DNA of 64,000 nucleotides from Gorsachius magnificus (taxonomy: Eukaryota; Chordata; Aves; Pelecaniformes; Ardeidae). How positions within the stretch are numbered: the first letter of the stretch is position 1; each line of letters starts with the position of its first letter. The stretch is taken from assembly GCA_034008185.1 (NCBI GenBank), contig CM067086.1, forward strand, positions 29,347,007-29,411,006, given 5' to 3'. Of this stretch, positions 60,501-64,000 are shown piece by piece. The translations under genes and the position numbers were made by a program. Below the pieces are notes generated by a model. It was not told the origin of the DNA, did no database searches, and saw only the letters and a list, made by a program, of their open reading frames with translations.

Positions 60501-62901
60501 GAAGGAAAGGACCCCAGGTTTCTCTGTTTCATTTTTATCTGCCAGCTGAAACAATGTAAAAAGCGGTAGGGATGCGCACATGAAAAGTTTGTCATCTGTA
60601 GAACTTCCCCTACTAAGAGGGCTAGTTCAGGTCACTGGCTGCATTAATTTCTTCCTCTAATTTCATTGCGGTTACTGATAACATATGGAAGGGGAACCTA
60701 CCTCTTCTGGGAATATGATATCCAGTCTTGTCTGGTCATTTATGACGCAGTGAAACACAATGATCCTAAGGCTGGCGTCAGAGTCCAGCGAAATCTTCTG
60801 GCTTCCTTCGTGGGATCCTTTCACTGTAAGCGTAAGCTCCTGGTCTAAACACAGAGGCAGGGAACAAAGAGAATTTCAACTATTCCAAGCAAACACACAT
60901 AACTAATAACCATCATCCGTTTCTACTCTGCACACCTTTTGTCTGATTTTCCTTACACCAGGATGATTAAGTAGACTTTGGGTGGCTGAAACAGATTGAA
61001 AACTGATATAAAACATCACGGTGGATCTGTATAAATCACTAATGTACAGAAATCACATATTTTTTAAATACTGTAGCGTGCTACTTGGTAAGTGCTTTTG
61101 ATGAATAAATAAAACCAAGATTTAGATCTGAAGGAGCATCAGTTTAAAGGCATTTTGGATTATTCACATTGAGTAAGAGAGTAATTTATTTGACGTCAGT
61201 CTGTTCTGGTTCATCATGTACATTTTATTGTATGTTGTGTCTGCTGCAATTGTCAAATCATTCAAACCCCAAAATCAAGCATACTACTTGACACGTGCCC
61301 TCATATCACCAAAACTGAAACAACCCATCAACCCAAAGGCTGCGTTCCTTGTACAGAAAAGCCTTTACATTTACAGGGAGATAGTATGCTGTTCTCTTGC
61401 AAGATCGAAGCCAAGCAGCATATAATTTTAGGTCACTAACCTTTCCTCCTCATACTACATCTCAGTCTGAAACTTCCTATAAGGCCATTGCTACCATTTT
61501 CTTCATAAAGGTTAATTATCCATTCATGAATTATCTCAAAACAGCCACGATTTTTTGAGATTTGCCCCATAAACAGCTTTACACAAGCTACTGCTTATTT
61601 GAATGGACTTAAAAACTAGTCAAGAGTCCTGCTGTATTTAGTAGAGCTACATTTTACAGGCAAAGTCCTGATTTGGTGGTGGTTTGCATTTTATGCAGAC
61701 ACCTTTGATACAAGTTTACATTTAAACTTAAGCTCTTAAGTTTATTATTTTTGCTCAAGCAATCAAAAAAAAAGATCTCTTTCAGAACCCCAAATGCGCA
61801 GAAACTTTGAACATACTCAAACCCAAATTAAACATACAGGATAAGATTTCTAAATATTAATTTAATTATAAGATAATTTTGAAAGAGGATGCAGCTTAGT
61901 TAAAAATTTTCATTTTGAACACAAAATAAACAAAGACAACTAATATATTTTTTCCACGTTTTAATTCTAGTATATATGGCTCTATTTTTGCATGAATTTA
62001 AGATTTGCCTCAGAACGAAATACTTGACTAACTTGAATTCTGACAACCTTTCCGAGAGGTGGGGCATGGCAAAACCAAGTATTATGTGACACAGCTAGAG
62101 TAACATGCACAACAGATCATTAATTTTTCAACATCTGTTATAATGACTGAATCACAACATGAAAACAATAGGTTAATGAAGCAATAACCTCACTTGTGGA
62201 TTGCTGCTTCAGCTTCCCCGTATCCACCCTAACCTCCAAACGGGAAACCTCACGTGCCTGTAGCAAGAGAGGATAAGTGACGATTGAGAAAAGTGTAAAT
62301 GTCATTGCAAGTGATTCATAGTGTTCTCAGCCAACCCCTCTAGCTGATCAGTGAGCAACACAGTTATTATCTATTACTATGTCTCCAGATAATGTGAGGG
62401 CAATAGTGACACGGTATTTTTTTCTGAGTTTGAAAGTAAAGAGGAGCAACTGCTGAGCTGCTTGAACTTGGGGAGACAGTTAAGTAAGGAAGATGAGGCC
62501 TATTGAAAATAATAGGCGTACTGGGGCTCTTCTTATGAGTGTTTTATCACTTTCTTCATGAACCCCGACAGTTCTGGGTGTAATGTGGGAATAATGCATA
62601 GGAAATTCAAGTTTATAGAAGAAAGTAGGTGGCACGTGCACACTGACAGCAGCCTCACAGCATGCCGTTGCAGAAGGTGGCACCGCACTGGAGTGGTGGG
62701 AAAACAGCGACCCTGAGTGCCAATGACAGATCCTTTTTTCTTAGTAGGGCAGTGTGGCTGATGGTACTGGCTTTGGGACAGAGCTCAAAGTTTCCAGAGT
62801 TAAAAATATCAATAATCGTTATGCAGGCACAGGAAAGATGGTAAGAAATATACATTACCACTAGTACTCCGTTAGTAATAATGCCATCAGGATAGTCCAG
62901 A
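48351..62901 (-). CDS. PLA2G4E: Cytosolic phospholipase A2 epsilon-like, copy B (5' end outside window)
   Basis: Same family as copy A, about 3 kb upstream of it and in the same direction. Visible exons in transcription order: 62901-62859, 62257-62194, 60844-60702, 60545-60456, 59603-59570, 58137-58007, 56094-55958, 54741-54519, 53599-53485, 52740-52603, 52317-52210, 51361-51170, 50699-50530, 49620-49434, 48559-48351. They encode 660 codons plus stop in one consistent frame. The C2 exons lie beyond the right edge. Catalytic motifs are canonical: TGGGTR oxyanion, GLSGT nucleophile, LVDTGF active-site Asp. The C-terminus keeps a basic ARRKQR. One intron starts with GC instead of GT and another donor is weak (gttttt). 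The APGVERS segment near the end closely matches PLA2G4E. An AATAAA on this strand at 47772-47767 is a possible poly(A) signal. Confidence 0.9.
49434..49620 (-). CDS. PLA2G4E: Copy B exon
   Basis: 187 nt: [20 protein letters not shown], then [12 protein letters not shown] and [15 protein letters not shown]. Equivalent of copy A exon 19. Confidence 0.94.
50530..50699 (-). CDS. PLA2G4E: Copy B exon, active-site Asp
   Basis: 170 nt: [20 protein letters not shown] with the predicted dyad Asp, then [16 protein letters not shown]. Confidence 0.95.
51170..51361 (-). CDS. PLA2G4E: Copy B exon, lipase domain
   Basis: 192 nt: [20 protein letters not shown], then [20 protein letters not shown]. Same length as copy A exon 17. 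Confidence 0.95.
52140..52200. repeat. A-rich low-complexity tract
   Basis: A run of A with scattered C, just inside the copy B intron after exon 52317-52210. On the minus strand it is T-rich and begins about 10 nt past the exon's donor. Confidence 0.8.
52210..52317 (-). CDS. PLA2G4E: Copy B exon, lipase domain
   Basis: 108 nt starting [20 protein letters not shown] and continuing [13 protein letters not shown]. Same length as copy A exon 16. Confidence 0.94.
52603..52740 (-). CDS. PLA2G4E: Copy B exon, lipase domain (weak donor)
   Basis: 138 nt: [18 protein letters not shown] and [19 protein letters not shown]. The donor reads CAAG|gttttt, poor after the GT, yet it sits at the conserved boundary. 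Confidence 0.93.
53485..53599 (-). CDS. PLA2G4E: Copy B exon, lipase domain
   Basis: 115 nt: [20 protein letters not shown] then PIYVAINL. Same boundaries as copy A exon 14. Confidence 0.95.
54519..54741 (-). CDS. PLA2G4E: Copy B exon, lipase domain
   Basis: 223 nt: [20 protein letters not shown] and [17 protein letters not shown]. Same size as copy A exon 13. Confidence 0.95.
55958..56094 (-). CDS. PLA2G4E: Copy B exon, oxyanion motif and nucleophile Ser
   Basis: 137 nt: [20 protein letters not shown], and [10 protein letters not shown] with the nucleophile Ser. Canonical for an active cPLA2. Confidence 0.96.
58007..58137 (-). CDS. PLA2G4E: Copy B exon, entry to lipase domain (GC donor)
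   Basis: 131 nt: [20 protein letters not shown], then [18 protein letters not shown]. The exon ends CATGAG|gcaagc, a GC-AG type donor at the same codon as the GT donor in copy A. Confidence 0.92.
59570..59603 (-). CDS. PLA2G4E: Copy B exon, 34-nt microexon
   Basis: [11 protein letters not shown] plus one base. It was chosen because its phases (0 in, 1 out) fit both neighbours, giving ...[12 protein letters not shown]. Sequence support is weak for such a short exon. Confidence 0.65.
60456..60545 (-). CDS. PLA2G4E: Copy B exon, linker
   Basis: 90 nt in phase 0, containing [18 protein letters not shown]. Acceptor tttcag, donor GAG|gtgagt. Confidence 0.88.
60702..60844 (-). CDS. PLA2G4E: Copy B exon, variable linker
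   Basis: 143 nt: [20 protein letters not shown], then RIIVFHC and RLDIIFPEE. Shorter than copy A exon 8 and acidic at the end. Confidence 0.88.
62194..62257 (-). CDS. PLA2G4E: Copy B exon, linker
   Basis: 64 nt: [11 protein letters not shown] followed by a lysine/glutamine stretch. Donor ACAA|gtgagg leaves one base, completing Asn with the next exon. Confidence 0.88.
62859..62901 (-). CDS. PLA2G4E: Copy B exon, NGVLV linker
   Basis: 43 nt, [14 protein letters not shown], in phase with the next exon. Equivalent of copy A exon 6. First copy B exon recognised in the window. Confidence 0.87.
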
Positions 62902-64000
62902 CTGAAAAATAAAATGGAAAATATAATGTCATGATGGATAGGACAACACAGATAAATATTTAAGTCTCTAAGTTAACACATTACTCATTTCCCTCCCCTC
63001 AGCTTTGACATTTCTGACTAACATTCTCACTCAAAAATACTTTAAAGCTTTTATCAAACATAGTTCCAGTTGACAAGCAGTTTTACCATCCACCCTTGAT
63101 GGAGTACGAAGCTAGGGTTTTACTCTGGTTTTTCATATCTGCTTTAGTAAGCCATGCAGTGAATTCTGATACGTGACATATTGAGTTTGAGGAGAGCTAG
63201 AGGCTATTACATCCATCTTGATTGTTTTGATCATTACGCAGTTTGACCCAAGGTTTTGTACTTGGAAAAACTAATACACTTGTCTGGATTACCACAATTT
63301 TCCAAAAATTACCATAATGGCAGAAGAAATTGTACTCACCTCTAAGAAGTGATTTGCAAAAATGTATATCAGATTTTAAATTTATCACTACATGCATGGA
63401 TGTGTTTCCACTTATCCATCTAAGGGCAGAAGTGGGTTCATATACTGCAGATGCCAATGTTTATATTCTGAAATACTTTACCCTCAGAAAAATCAGGCAC
63501 TGTCTCATTAAAGATATCTTATAATTTACCATTTTATTAAATTGCAGATATAAATTCATACAGTATCTCAGTAACCCAGATCAGTCCAAAGGGAATACAT
63601 ACATAAAATTATAAGGATTGAGCACCAACTCCTCAACCTGCCGCAGAGAGTATGAGCTGCTTATTCAGACTTTACAAGCCATAGATTATACACTCTGTAC
63701 TCTCACATGGTTATGTAGTTGAGATATGTATTTCAGCTCAGTTGAACCAGGCAATACAGCTTCCTTAAAAATCAGATGAATGACATTGTTGTTATCCATT
63801 TTAAGAGAAGTTTTAATCACAACTATTAGATTTCAGTATAAACACACATGAAAATAGCTTTGTAAAATATCCCATGACAAAGAATTCTCCCAAAATTCCA
63901 AAGCTCAAACAGTTTAAAGTTTCATTTCCAAATCAGTATTTTCCTTTAAAAGAAAAATATGAATTTGCAAAATACACTGCAGAACACTCAGGAAAAACCT

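Noticed and set aside
1..64000. CRISPR arrays, bacterial operons, tRNA or rRNA genes
   Set aside because: None seen. The sequence is vertebrate and the only strong coding signal is the PLA2G4E-like exons.

Overview
The window looks like vertebrate nuclear DNA, most likely from a bird. A 3'-end fragment of a CR1 LINE of the sauropsid type sits at about 3.14-3.39 kb, coding exons are short with GT-AG introns, and the genes are compact. There are no bacterial-style genes, operons or CRISPR arrays. I could not run any search; gene identities come from reading exon translations and splice phases against what I know of the cytosolic phospholipase A2 (PLA2G4) family.

Three tandem genes lie head to tail on the minus strand, and all encode group IV phospholipases closest to PLA2G4E (cPLA2-epsilon). 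Copy B (right) enters from beyond the right edge. Fifteen exons are visible, from 62901 down to the stop at 48351, covering the end of the C2/linker region and the whole lipase domain. Copy A (middle) is complete: 20 coding exons run from an ATG at 45384 to a stop at 20572. All phases agree and the model gives an 822-residue C2 plus alpha/beta lipase protein. Copy C (left) shows its first three coding exons (16566-16540, 14349-14277, 663-527) and leaves the window at the left edge.

Region by region: 0.5-16.6 kb is the 5' part of copy C, mostly introns, with the CR1 fragment and a possible solo LTR. 16.6-20.6 kb is intergenic. 20.6-45.4 kb is copy A, including an 8.1-kb intron 2. 45.4-48.35 kb is intergenic. 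48.35-64 kb is copy B.

PLA2G4E in mammals is a calcium-stimulated serine hydrolase/transacylase that makes N-acyl-phosphatidylethanolamines on endosomal and plasma membranes, using a Ser-Asp dyad and a C2 domain. Copy B keeps the GGGxR oxyanion motif, GxSG nucleophile elbow and active-site Asp. Copy A keeps the Ser and Asp but has Cys in place of the middle oxyanion glycine. Copies A and C both start with a nine-codon exon of the form MGxxxS, which resembles an N-myristoylation signal and is unlike the mammalian N-terminus. Their start codons share a CTTAAAG box and an AP-1-like site upstream. These differences between copies, not a new type of system, are the most interesting content.
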